Assembly (NCBI RefSeq): GCF_000337035.1
Contig: NZ_AOJL01000061.1
Location: 6,987-66,019, forward strand
Direction of reading: 5' to 3'
Length of the DNA: 59,033 bases
Origin: Halorubrum coriense DSM 10284
GTDB taxonomy: Archaea > Halobacteriota > Halobacteria > Halobacteriales > Haloferacaceae
The notes under the pieces: model-generated
Seen by the model: the letters and a program-made list of their open reading frames with translations, nothing else
The model's database searches: none
What the model was told of the DNA's origin: nothing
Position numbers and translations under genes: made by a program
Shown here: piece by piece, positions 26,297 to 34,796 of the stretch
Layout: each line of letters begins with the position of its first letter
Position numbering within the stretch: the first letter of the stretch is position 1

Positions 26297-26583
26297 ATAT
26301 CGCCTGATAACATTACTCACACAGACCGTCGTGCGTTTCTCACCATCGCTGGGGCCGGCGGGATCGCGGGCCTCTCCGGCTGCGTCGGATTGGGAGGGAG
26401 AGCGGTGATGGAGGCGATGGAGGGGCCGGTGACGGAGACGGTATCGACGGTGGAACGGAAGAGTCAGACACTCCTGAGGCAATCACGTTCGGACAGCCCG
26501 CGTCGCTCAGCGGTCAGTGGGACTTCCTCCAACCCGGTATCTCACAGGCAACCGACGCTGCTGTCAACCATATCAACGAGTAG
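26297..26583 (+). pseudogene. Tat-lipoprotein, branched-chain-type ABC substrate-binding protein, frameshifted fragment
   Basis: The first frame gives ISPDNITHTDRRAFLTIAGA, GGIAGLSGCVGLGG, a Tat RR motif followed by an AGLSGC-type lipobox. After a shift near GGGAGGGAGAGCGG another frame continues GDGGDGGAGDGDGIDGGTEE and ITFGQPASLSGQWDFLQPGI, then SQATDAAVNHINE and TAG at 26581-26583. That is the start of a periplasmic-binding-protein (Peripla_BP_6) domain. The expected ATG before SPDN is missing and ~350 residues are lost. It is a decayed relative of the type found intact at 52712-53968. Confidence 0.65.
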
Positions 26584-26621
26584 GCTGATAAGACCGGTCG
26601 TGAGCGATCACCCGCGGCCTT

Positions 26622-27188
26622 TCAGCCATCGCGAAGCAGATATGACACAGCCCGTCCAGTCGCGTGTATCAACACCGCTACCGATTGTGCGATGGCGGCC
26701 ACGATCACGATGAACGGGAGCGCCGTCGGGATTTCACCGCGCACGGCAACCAGCACGAGCGCCGCCGCGAGTCCACAGATGAACACTCCGGCAGCGATCA
26801 TCTCCGTTGTTCGAATACCGTCGACCGCTAGCGTACGTGCGTCGCCGTCCCCGGTGAACGGCACTCTGTGATTAGTCGCCTCTAGATATCCATGTACGAG
26901 CAGTAGGACGGCTAAACAGAGCAGCAGAGCAGTACAGATGACAGCAATGATGGCTCCCCCAGCGAGTATCGATCCTTCTCCTCCAAGTGCGACGAAGGTT
27001 CCAAAGACCAGAAACGGCAGTGCGATCGTTCCGACGACGATCGCCGTCACCGCAATCCCGGCTTCGACGTAGAGTCCGTTCCGTAAAAGCCAGACGTAGC
27101 CCCGACTTAATTTGGTGCCCGGTTCTGACACGGCCCTCGCGCTATTCGTTCCTGAGCCAGGTCCGTTCGCTGGAGAGTCATCCGTCAT
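26622..27188 (-). CDS. Hypothetical four-helix membrane protein
   Basis: 188 aa from ATG 27188. A polar N-terminus of ~30 residues is followed by four hydrophobic helices (VEAGIAVTAIVVGTIALPFL; ILAGGAIIAVICTALLLCLA; MIAAGVFICGLAAALVLVAV; ALPFIVIVAAIAQSVAVLIH). No motif or known family. It lies convergent to the broken binding-protein gene and is transcribed alone. Confidence 0.65.
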   Translation of the reverse strand: MTDDSPANGPGSGTNSARAVSEPGTKLSRGYVWLLRNGLYVEAGIAVTAIVVGTIALPFLVFGTFVALGGEGSILAGGAIIAVICTALLLCLAVLLLVHGYLEATNHRVPFTGDGDARTLAVDGIRTTEMIAAGVFICGLAAALVLVAVRGEIPTALPFIVIVAAIAQSVAVLIHATGRAVSYLLRDG

Positions 27189-27685
27189 ACTGAGCGATCA
27201 CTCGTGTATCCTATACCTCCTGCTCTGTGTCTCAGACGTAGAAACACTGCGGAGTGTGACTGACCACGTCTTCGATACTACCGATCCCGCCTGGATATCT
27301 GATCCACTTGAGGCGCTGTTACAACGGGCGGACGACTGTCATCGGGATCCGAGCCGGGCGAGACGAAAGAGACATACGGCCTTGCCAGGTTGTTAATCAA
27401 TCGGCACCGGTATGCGGCGGTCTAACTCACCCTCGAGCGTGTCGACGCGACCCACTGATGTTGGGAGGATCTTTACCACAGATCGTCGAATAAATTACCA
27501 CTATTGATACTTTGGAAGCAAGATTTACGTGTCCTCTATTTCCAAATTTCAGCTAATGGACTACTACGTACAGAAGGTAATCTTAAAAATGGGCCCGCCG
27601 CTCAGGCGAGCTTGAACGTGTATTAGTAGCAACTATCCCAACGAACGCGTACACCCTCCGTAATACGATAGCAAGGTAACTCGAA
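27189..27685. other. 497-bp region without a confident gene
   Basis: A plus-strand stretch around 27225-27396 reads VSDVETLRSVTDHVFDTTDP and AWISDPLEALLQRADDCHRD, which looks protein-like, but it has no convincing start and ends at TAA near 27396; it may be a gene remnant. The last 150 bp are AT-rich (ATTTCCAAATTTC, CTTAAAAATG) and probably hold the promoter of the pilin-like operon. Confidence 0.35.
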
Positions 27686-28165
27686 GTGACTCCTTCCCGC
27701 ACCTCGGAACGATTCAGGTCGGATCGTCGCGGTCAGACGCTCCAGGACTACGTTATCGGAGTGTCGATTTTTCTCCTCACGACCGCGTTTGTCGTGGCGT
27801 TCATTCCGACCCTCTTTACCCCCTTCACCGCGCCGGTCGACGCCTCCCAGACCGCACAGGCCGACAGATACGCCGCCGAAGTGCTTGCGGAGATCACCCA
27901 GTCTGACTCCGAGAACGTCCTCAACGGGACCAAGACGGACGCGTTTTTTACAAACGAGTCGAATCTGGACCGGATCCCGACGTCCGAACAGAGCGAGGTG
28001 AACGTGACCTTGGTGAACGGGACGGGAGGAGTCCAGCATGCGATCGGTCCGTCATACCGAGGCGAGTCCACGGCCGCCGCGACCCGGATCGTCGTGCCCG
28101 AAACGGGCTACGTGGGTAACCACAACTGCACGACAACTTGTCGTATCGAGGTGAGGCTATGGTAG
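27686..28165 (+). CDS. Prepilin-like membrane-anchored protein 1
   Basis: 159 aa with GTG start 27686. The N-terminus SDRRGQTLQDYVIGVSIFLL is an archaeal class III (prepilin-type) signal: basic residues, RG-Q, then a hydrophobic helix (to ~40). The rest is an extracellular beta-rich domain with several NxS/T sequons (LVNGTGG, VNVTL). First gene of a five-gene operon with overlapping stops and starts. Resembles uncharacterised haloarchaeal DUF7287 proteins (number from memory). Probably a minor pilin or part of a type IV pilus-like surface structure. Confidence 0.75.
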   Translation: MTPSRTSERFRSDRRGQTLQDYVIGVSIFLLTTAFVVAFIPTLFTPFTAPVDASQTAQADRYAAEVLAEITQSDSENVLNGTKTDAFFTNESNLDRIPTSEQSEVNVTLVNGTGGVQHAIGPSYRGESTAAATRIVVPETGYVGNHNCTTTCRIEVRLW

Positions 28166-28782
28166 ATCGCACGCTGGACCATCGGCTCGGTTCTGGCGAT
28201 GACCGTGGGCAGGCGTACACTCTCGAGGGTGTGGTCTCTGCGGTCTTGGTCCTCACGGCGCTGCTGCTAGCGACGACCGCGGTCGTAATCACGCCGACCA
28301 CAGCGGGGACAATCGACCGAGACACGATGGCGCAGTTGGGGACGCAGACTGACGACGTGCTCACGGCCGCTCATGAGCGTGGCACGCTCCGAGAGGCGGC
28401 ACTGTTCTGGAACGTCACAGGCGGACAGTCGGGATGGTCGGACTGGCGAGTGAGCCAGGAATGCCCCACTGCCGCGGACGGTGAGAAGCTCACGCTCTGT
28501 GAGCTGCTTCAGGAGACGTTCAATTCTCGGTTTTACCGTTACAACGTGTATCTCGACTACCAGACGAAGGAGAAAACGACGCAGACGGAACCCCTGTTCG
28601 TCCAGGGAACCCCGGGCCGCAACGCGGTCAGCGCGACCCGTTCGGTAGCGCTCCACGACGGCATGAATTTGACACACCCGTCCGGAGGCAATCTTGAGGA
28701 GAACGCCTCAGAGTTTTATGCCGAGGATCTAGAGGACCCAACGCTCGTCAACGTGGTTCAAATACGGGTGGTCGTCTGGTGA
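28159..28782 (+). CDS. Prepilin-like membrane-anchored protein 2
   Basis: 207 aa from ATG 28159, overlapping the previous gene by 7 bp. DDRGQAYTLEGVVSAVLVLT is followed by a single helix (LLLATTAVVITPT), then an extracellular domain ending in VQIRVVVW. It has one Cys pair (QECPTAAD, TLCELL). Resembles DUF7288 of haloarchaea (number from memory). The overlap and shared topology make it a subunit of the same assembly. Confidence 0.75.
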   Translation: MVDRTLDHRLGSGDDRGQAYTLEGVVSAVLVLTALLLATTAVVITPTTAGTIDRDTMAQLGTQTDDVLTAAHERGTLREAALFWNVTGGQSGWSDWRVSQECPTAADGEKLTLCELLQETFNSRFYRYNVYLDYQTKEKTTQTEPLFVQGTPGRNAVSATRSVALHDGMNLTHPSGGNLEENASEFYAEDLEDPTLVNVVQIRVVVW

Positions 28783-29702
28783 CCCCAAAGCTCGATGACC
28801 GCGGCCAGTTGATGCTCGTGGGGGCGGTCGTGATGGCGGCAAGCCTGTTGGCCCTCGTCGTGGTACTGAACTCCACGATCTACACGCAGAATACCAACCC
28901 CGGGGATACGCTGGACGAGACGAGAGAAGTGGGCCAACAGTTAGAAGTCGTCCAGACGGACGTCGTTCGACTCACCGACCGACTCGCGCAGCCGGGCCGT
29001 CACGTCGATGTCTACGAACTGAACGCGACTCTCAAGGCGTACGGCGATACGAGGGCAGAACAGACTGTCAGCCGGCGCCCAGCGTATCTCGATATTGCGC
29101 TGAACGAGAGCGCGTCTACGCTCAGGAGAGAGGTACTCCGACAAGGCAACCGCTCTCGAGACATCGTTTCGAACACCACCGAGAGCGACTGGACACTCGT
29201 GGAGAACGCGACGTTCAACGAGTCCACTCCGTTCGTGGTCACCGTTGAACCTCAGAGCTCGACGTCGCCGACCGCGTTCATCGTCGAAGGCGACAGCGGG
29301 GGCAGATGGTATCTGAACGTCAGTCGGGGGTCACCGGGCGTCGACATCGCCGTCACGTACGACAACGGAACCACGACGACAACAACGGTCTCGGGGAACG
29401 CAACTCGGCTAAACGTCACCGGTGGCGCGGTTGACGGGACCCAGAGTTTTGCGTTCGCGCCGGGGCTAACGGCCCCGTACGACCTACACGTTAACGACGG
29501 CCACCAGTCAAACGGCACGTACAGCATCGTCGTTGACGAAGTCAGCGGGGTCAACACTGGGAACTTCCACCCGGACCCGACCAACGGACAGCCGTACGTC
29601 AGCCGGGAGGTGACGACGGTCGTCGTCGATGTCAACTACGTGAGCGACAAGGTATCCACGGAGTCGCAGATTACGGTCCCCCTCGGAGATGGTTCAGGAT
29701 GA
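28779..29702 (+). CDS. Prepilin-like membrane-anchored protein 3
   Basis: 307 aa, overlapping its neighbour by 4 bp. LDDRGQLMLVGAVVMAASLL and LALVVVLNSTIYTQN form the pilin-type N-terminus. The large outer domain is rich in Asn/Thr with many NxS/T sequons (NESAS, NTTES, NATFNES), as in glycosylated haloarchaeal surface proteins. Resembles DUF7261 (number from memory). Confidence 0.75.
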   Translation: MTPKLDDRGQLMLVGAVVMAASLLALVVVLNSTIYTQNTNPGDTLDETREVGQQLEVVQTDVVRLTDRLAQPGRHVDVYELNATLKAYGDTRAEQTVSRRPAYLDIALNESASTLRREVLRQGNRSRDIVSNTTESDWTLVENATFNESTPFVVTVEPQSSTSPTAFIVEGDSGGRWYLNVSRGSPGVDIAVTYDNGTTTTTTVSGNATRLNVTGGAVDGTQSFAFAPGLTAPYDLHVNDGHQSNGTYSIVVDEVSGVNTGNFHPDPTNGQPYVSREVTTVVVDVNYVSDKVSTESQITVPLGDGSG

Positions 29703-30184
29703 ACAGAAATGACGTGACTGAACGGCTTCTGGAAGACCGGCGCGGAGTCTCAGTCGCGCTGACACACGTGCTCACGATGGGGATCACCTCCGTGCTGATC
29801 GCCGGCCTCATTATCACCGCAGGTGGCGCCGTCGAGACGCAACGCGAACGTGCGGTACAGGGTGAGCTCACGACGATCGGGGAACGGCTCGGGACCGAAC
29901 TCACGGCATTAGACCGCGCCGCCGAGTCGACGAACTCAACGATGACCGTCGAGACGTCACATCCCGAGCGGGTCGTCAACACCCGTTACCGGGTACGGCT
30001 AACGTCGAATCACAGCGACTGCCGAACAGATGCCTGTCTGGTGCTGGACGCACGAACGACTGAGACTCCGGTCGTGATCGCTGTCCGTGACGGCATCGAC
30101 ACCGTGGAGTCGAGCGCTCTCGGGGGAGAGCTCAGACTCGTTCACAACGGGACCGCAGTCCGCGTGGCGGAGGCGCGGTCATGA
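29699..30184 (+). CDS. Prepilin-like membrane-anchored protein 4
   Basis: 161 aa, 4-bp overlaps on both sides. EDRRGVSVALTHVLTMGITS followed by VLIAGLIITAGGAV is a pilin-type anchor helix, and a small outer domain has two Cys (SDCRTDACL) likely forming a disulfide. Resembles DUF7266 (number from memory). Same operon. Confidence 0.75.
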   Translation: MNRNDVTERLLEDRRGVSVALTHVLTMGITSVLIAGLIITAGGAVETQRERAVQGELTTIGERLGTELTALDRAAESTNSTMTVETSHPERVVNTRYRVRLTSNHSDCRTDACLVLDARTTETPVVIAVRDGIDTVESSALGGELRLVHNGTAVRVAEARS

Positions 30185-30936
30185 TCGCAGACGAACGTGC
30201 CGTGAGCGACTTGGTCGGGTTCATCCTGTCCTTCTCGATAATCCTGTTATCCGTCAGTGTCGTATACACCGGCGGGTTCGCCGCGATCACCGACCAACAG
30301 GAGGCGGAACAGATGCACAACACCGAGCGAGCGATGACGGTGCTCGCAGAGAATTTCCGCGACATTGAGCGGGGGAACGCGCCGACCCGGGCGGGTGAGT
30401 TTCGACTCTCGGGGGGACGGTTGTCGTTGGACCGCGCCGCGAGGTTCACTGTGGTGGTAGGGCTTAACAACTCGACCGTCCCGGTGACCGTTCGGACCAG
30501 ATCGCTTTCGTACGAAAAAGAAGGAACCGAGATAAGCTACGAGAACGGGGCCGTCCTCCGGACTGATGGCGAATTCGGATTCATGGCGCGCGCACCAACA
30601 GTGACATGTCGAGCCGACAGGGCGATCGTCTCGTTGGTCGAGATCGATCCGCGCGGCAACCGTACGTCAACGAGCGGAGAAGGGTCGGTTCTGGTCACAG
30701 TGACGAAGCAGGACTCCGGAATCTACTACCCGAGACAGGAGAACGGAACCGTGGTCAACGAGGCCGACGCAGCCCGTAACGTGACGATTCGCGTTGAGGA
30801 GTCGCGCCACGAGGAAGGGTGGGAGAACTGGTTCGAAGAGCGTGATGGCTGGAACCAGACGGCAGTGGGCTACACTTGCGAGGCCGACACCGTCGTCGTC
30901 CGGACGACGAAGGTGACAGTTGAGTTTCTGCGGTGA
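30181..30936 (+). CDS. Prepilin-like membrane-anchored protein 5
   Basis: 251 aa, last gene of the plus-strand set. The N-terminus MIADERAVSDLVGFILSFSI followed by ILLSVSVVYTGGFAAI resembles archaeal pilin signals (DERAVSDL-G). The outer domain is beta-rich and ends TTKVTVEFLR. Resembles DUF7289 (number from memory). It converges on the sixth pilin-like gene 68 bp away. Confidence 0.75.
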   Translation: MIADERAVSDLVGFILSFSIILLSVSVVYTGGFAAITDQQEAEQMHNTERAMTVLAENFRDIERGNAPTRAGEFRLSGGRLSLDRAARFTVVVGLNNSTVPVTVRTRSLSYEKEGTEISYENGAVLRTDGEFGFMARAPTVTCRADRAIVSLVEIDPRGNRTSTSGEGSVLVTVTKQDSGIYYPRQENGTVVNEADAARNVTIRVEESRHEEGWENWFEERDGWNQTAVGYTCEADTVVVRTTKVTVEFLR

Positions 30937-31004
30937 CTGGGCGACGACGGCGGCCCTCGGTGGCGAATGGGCCGGGCCGGGGCTGTCTATGGCTCATGAA
31001 CAAT

Positions 31005-32513
31005 TCACTCGCTGTTGGCCTCGATGACTACTTCGTTGGTCGTCAGCCGAATCTCGAAGCCACCGGCGACCTCCTTCCCCTCCTGATCCTCTATTTCCAG
31101 TAGCACGATCGCGTCGTTGTAGTTCGGGTCGCCAATGTCGTCGGTCGCGCTCACCCACGTCGCGTCCGGATCGGTGAGTTCGAAGAGGAACACCACTTGA
31201 TTGTCCTCGAGTTGTAGATGGCCGGTCTCGTTGAGCAGTGGGCCGAGAACCTCCTCGGCGTTGCGCTGACGGTACCGAGTCTCTATCACTGGCATCTCGT
31301 CGCCGTCCTTCAGGACCCGGACGTTCTCCGGGTTCTCGCCGGCCGACGCGTCGGTACGGACGTTCGGTGACCCGAGGTCGTCGCAGTTGTAGTGATACCA
31401 GTACGACCCGTCGTACACGTCCGCCCCCACGTAGTCGTAGTCGGCACACGACCACTGTGTCGCCCGGAGTGACACCGTCGTTCCTCCTTCGACCTCGAAG
31501 TCGTGGGTCCACTCTGAGAGCTGCGTCCCTCGCTCGTTGAGATTCTGTTCGGCACTGATGGGACTGCCGGGATCGTAGGGGCCGTCAGGCCACGGGCGCG
31601 TCTGTTCGCCGTCGGTCACGATTCCCATAGTGACGGGGGCCCACCGCTTTGCCATGCCGCCGTAGTACGGGAACTCGCTGGACACCTCCGTCCCGAGAGC
31701 CGTCGCAGAGACCGTCGCGTTCTCCGTGACGCTGATCTCGCTGTCGTCGCCGCCGACTCCGTAGTTGACGCCCTCGGAGATTGTCACCGTCACTGAGTTG
31801 TTGTTTGGATTGGTGTTGTCGAGGTCATACGTCGAGTTCGACGAGACCTCGCTCTCGAGATATTTTCCCCACACGTCGGCGTAGCGACTCTCGACGGTGA
31901 CGGTCATCCTCGACGCATTCGAGCAGTTCTCCATCAGCTGCGAGTACTCGCGGGACCGCTCACGGGAGTATTCGAGGTTCTTTTTTGCTTGAAGCGTCCG
32001 CACCTGACCGCTGGCACTCCCGTTGATGTTCACGGACGGGAACGTCAACGTGCCGTCCTTGTACTCCATGTCGGGCGGCGAGATCATCACGTTGCCACTC
32101 GATGTCTCCTTCCAGATACCCCCGCCTTGGTAGGTGACCGTCGACTGACCCTCGCTCTCGTAGTGTAGCGAGCCCATTGGGATCACGAATGGGGTGCAGG
32201 TCGGGCCTCCGTTGAGTTCGATTACCATCTCGGCGTTGTCCGCGATGCGGACCGATTGCCCCTCGCTGGGATCGAACGCGAGCGTGTGTTCTAGGTTGTC
32301 GCTGAAAGCGACCTCACTGAGCCTAGAGTCGATCTCCCGCATCGTCTGTTCCGCGTCCTGGCCCTGAATTTCGCCCTTCAGGTCGCCAACCATGGCCGAC
32401 CCGAAGTAGAGGGTCACCGACGCCGCGACGAGAATCATCCCGATCAGCAGGACGAACCCGATGAGATTCGACTGGCCTCGTCCCTGTCGTCGGGTGGGCG
32501 TGGACGGGATCAT
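31005..32513 (-). CDS. Prepilin-like large surface protein 6
   Basis: 502 aa, on the opposite strand. The N-terminus RRQGRGQSNLIGFVLLIGMI followed by LVAASVTLYFG is again a pilin-type signal plus helix. The ~460-residue outer domain carries many sequons (NCSNAS, NSTYDL, NESGHL-like) and Trp/Tyr-rich parts (CADYDYVGADVYDGSYWYHY). It belongs to the same broad family as protein 5 but is twice as long. The prepilin peptidase, ATPase and platform protein are not in the window. Confidence 0.72.
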   Translation of the reverse strand: MIPSTPTRRQGRGQSNLIGFVLLIGMILVAASVTLYFGSAMVGDLKGEIQGQDAEQTMREIDSRLSEVAFSDNLEHTLAFDPSEGQSVRIADNAEMVIELNGGPTCTPFVIPMGSLHYESEGQSTVTYQGGGIWKETSSGNVMISPPDMEYKDGTLTFPSVNINGSASGQVRTLQAKKNLEYSRERSREYSQLMENCSNASRMTVTVESRYADVWGKYLESEVSSNSTYDLDNTNPNNNSVTVTISEGVNYGVGGDDSEISVTENATVSATALGTEVSSEFPYYGGMAKRWAPVTMGIVTDGEQTRPWPDGPYDPGSPISAEQNLNERGTQLSEWTHDFEVEGGTTVSLRATQWSCADYDYVGADVYDGSYWYHYNCDDLGSPNVRTDASAGENPENVRVLKDGDEMPVIETRYRQRNAEEVLGPLLNETGHLQLEDNQVVFLFELTDPDATWVSATDDIGDPNYNDAIVLLEIEDQEGKEVAGGFEIRLTTNEVVIEANSE

Positions 32514-33163
32514 GAGTACTCCTAACTGCCCGGTGTCAGCCGTTTCAACGGACGTTACTCAGCTCTCGTATATCTGAAAGTGATAATCTTTCGCCCAAAG
32601 TATTGAGAGTGATAACCACACTTAGTGGCCACTTTTCAGTATCGCACGACGGCAGGCACGCTAAAACAGTACAGCTATCTCCGATCCAAACCGTCCTGAG
32701 TGTGCCTGAAGTAGCGTTGCGAGCCATTTCGCATCCGGCTTCGAACTGAACCTGTTCAGGGCCGTAGGTTGTATTAATCCGGTTCGTATCCTCAATACCA
32801 AGTTGTCTGGATTGCTGAAGCATGAGGACTAATCCGATTCTGCTTGGTATTTCGGTGTCCCCACAGCATCGGTCACGATCGTGTTTCGGAACTTGAAACG
32901 CTGCTACGGGCTTGATATTCAAGAGGCAATATGATTGAGGTAGCCGCCGGCCCGAGGCGGCTCCAATGAAGTATCTGGCTTCCGAGCGCGTGCCATCGGT
33001 ATGACGCAGCTCGAAGGGAGCGCCCCAGCTTTCGCCGTCGCTCCCCCCACCCCCCGCTTTGACGCCTCCCGGTCGGGTAACCCGACCCTCCTCCGCTGCC
33101 GGCGCTATCGTATCGATCTCCACCGTCACCAATATTAAACTAATTCCCCGCTTATTGCTAATT
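32514..33163. other. 650-bp region without a confident gene
   Basis: A 93-codon minus-strand frame (32545-32823, starting MLQQSRQLGIEDTNRINTTY) is possible but unsupported. Its longer version, up to 33303, runs antisense through the gene at 33164 and is not credible. GGTGGAGATCGATACGATAG upstream of 33164 and ACCAATATTAAACTAA (33129-33144) supply the promoter of that gene. Confidence 0.35.
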
Positions 33164-33367
33164 ATGCCCTCGGAAAAGACGGAGTCAACCGGTGTTTTAG
33201 AGATCACCGAGCGTGGAAAAACCGCCGCCTTCCACGGGTTTCTCTGGCTTACCGTCGTGTCCGCTCTTTCGGTGTTACTTGACGACTCACCTGCGGAAGC
33301 CATCGCTTACGGTGTTTTCTGTGCCATGCTGTACGGCACGATCGTATATATTTGGCAGCCGTACTAA
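33164..33367 (+). CDS. Small two-helix membrane protein
   Basis: 67 aa from ATG 33164: MPSEKTESTGVLEITERGKT, then two hydrophobic segments (AAFHGFLWLTVVSALSVLL and AIAYGVFCAMLYGTIVYIW). A TATA-like AATATTAAAC lies ~25-30 bp upstream. No known function. Confidence 0.65.
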   Translation: MPSEKTESTGVLEITERGKTAAFHGFLWLTVVSALSVLLDDSPAEAIAYGVFCAMLYGTIVYIWQPY

Positions 33368-33733
33368 ATGCGACTGAGAGACGGTCTGACTGCCGACTCG
33401 GCGTCGCGTTTGCTGCGCGCTTGTCCTCTCGTTTGACCAACGAGTATGAATCCCGTTTTCGAGTATTTCGTTGTGGAATCGGCCACCGAATGTTTGCCGT
33501 GGGACGCAACGGAGACCGAACCGTTGGTCGGAGTCACCCCTCGTGTTAGCGTGAAGTGGATTGTCTCCACGGCTTGTTCTCACAGAATATGCTTCCCACG
33601 AGTCGACTAAGGCGACAGTGATGAGTCCAATGACGGAGAGTACATATCAGTCAATTTGTGCTCTGTGACTGCGATTTGACTACGTTCTCGTGTTGATTCC
33701 TTGGAGCGATGCAGAACGCAGACTATGGATCTG
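33368..33733. other. 366-bp region, nothing supported
   Basis: A short plus-strand frame begins MNPVFEYFVVESATECLPWD at 33447, but nothing in its composition or context supports a gene. No repeats or terminators stand out. Confidence 0.3.
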
Positions 33734-33925
33734 TCACTCCGTCTGTGAGTACCGTCGTCGTTCGTTTAGCAACGTTGGGAGCACAATCCCAATGCCGAAT
33801 AACGCCGCAAGCTATAACACATCGCTATTAGCGTACTCTGTTGTCAAGTACCACGCTGTGAGGCCAAGAAACATGAATATCAGCGTTATCCTCGTCTCAG
33901 TACTGAGGAGGGAATCGGGGGCCAT
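33734..33925 (-). pseudogene. Two-helix membrane protein with in-frame TAG
   Basis: From ATG 33925: MAPDSLLSTETRITLIFMFL, GLTAWYLTTEYANSDVL, then TAG, then LAALFGIGIVLPTLLNERRR and YSQTE to TGA at 33734. Both halves are in one frame and each holds a hydrophobic helix, so the TAG most likely replaced TGG (VLW-LAALFGIG). The right end of a TnpB element lies only 4 bp before the ATG and separates the gene from its promoter. Confidence 0.6.
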
Positions 33926-33929
33926 ATTC

Positions 33930-34789
33930 GTGAACTACCCCACCCTACCGCTCGCCTGACGGCTCGCGTTTGAGGGTGGGGCTTCCTGTTTCCACGACGC
34001 GCTTTACCGATGCCGAGGTATCCACAGGGAGCGCAGTCTCCACACGCGTTGATTCGGAGCGTCCCGCTCCTAACCGCTTTGGGATACCGCGAGAAAGAAT
34101 ATTCCACGCCGCGTTCGCGTCTCTGTCCGCCTCGAACCCACACGCCGGACAGGAGTGTTCGCGCACCCACAGCGGTTTCTCGGTCGAAACGCCGCAGGAC
34201 GCACACTCTCTCGTCGTCCCACGAGGATTCACCGCGACAAAGTACGTTCCTTCGCGTTCGCACTTGTATTCGAGCATCCGCAGGAACGTTCCCCACGCCG
34301 CTCCCGCTCGGTTCCGCGAGTTGCCCGGAAGTTCGATCAAGCCCTTTGCGTCCAAGTCCTCCACGGCCACGAAGTCGTATTCGCGGGCGTAGTAGTTTGA
34401 GAGCTTGTGGAGGAAGTCCCGCCGCTTGTTCTTCAAATCGGCGTAACGCTCAGCCACGACACGGCGCTGTTTCTCCCAATTTGCGGAACCGTGTTCCTTC
34501 CGCGAGAGGTCGCGTTGGGCGCGTTCCAACCGCTCACGTTCATCGGACAGATCGAACGATTCGACAGCTGTTCCGTCGGTGTCGTGGGCGTACTTGAGAA
34601 TCCCCACGTCGATACCGACACACTTCTCGGGATTCTCAGGTTTCGCAGGCGGGTCGTCAGAGGTTTCGACACCGAAGATGGCGAACCACTTGTCGGTCGG
34701 CTCTTGTTTTACCGTGACGGTCTTGATTTCAGCGTCGTCGGGAAGATCGCGGTGGAAGGTGAGCGGAATTTCTCCGAGTTTTGAGAGCC
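33930..34789 (-). mobile_element. Outer TnpB element, left part lost to a nested insertion
   Basis: The right end is at 33930, ending GGGTGGGGTAGTTCAC on the minus strand, with a hairpin partner CCCCACCCTCAAACGCGAG. This terminus differs from the GAGGATGTCAC of the other elements, so it is a second IS1341-type family. The N-terminal part of its tnpB and its left end are missing; the inner element (34790-36240) abuts the break. Confidence 0.7.
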
Positions 34790-34796
34790 GTGACAT
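33945..34796 (-). pseudogene. tnpB: TnpB lacking its N-terminal domain
   Basis: 283 codons. The RuvC core is intact: Asp in CVGIDVGILKYAHD, Glu in DFVAVEDLDAKGLIE, Asp in ADRDANAAWNILSRG, with zinc ribbon CASCG and CPACG. The first ~150 residues (recognition and wedge domains) are gone. The apparent ATG at 34796 belongs to the inner element's terminus (GGATGTCAC reads ATG TCA). It cannot be an active RNA-guided nuclease as it stands. Confidence 0.85.

Noticed and set aside
32545-33303. 252-aa minus-strand frame
   Set aside because: It runs antisense through the small membrane gene at 33164 and changes composition midway; no domain seen.
33447-33614. 55-codon frame MNPVFEYFVVESATECLPWD...
   Set aside because: No promoter, neighbour or family support.
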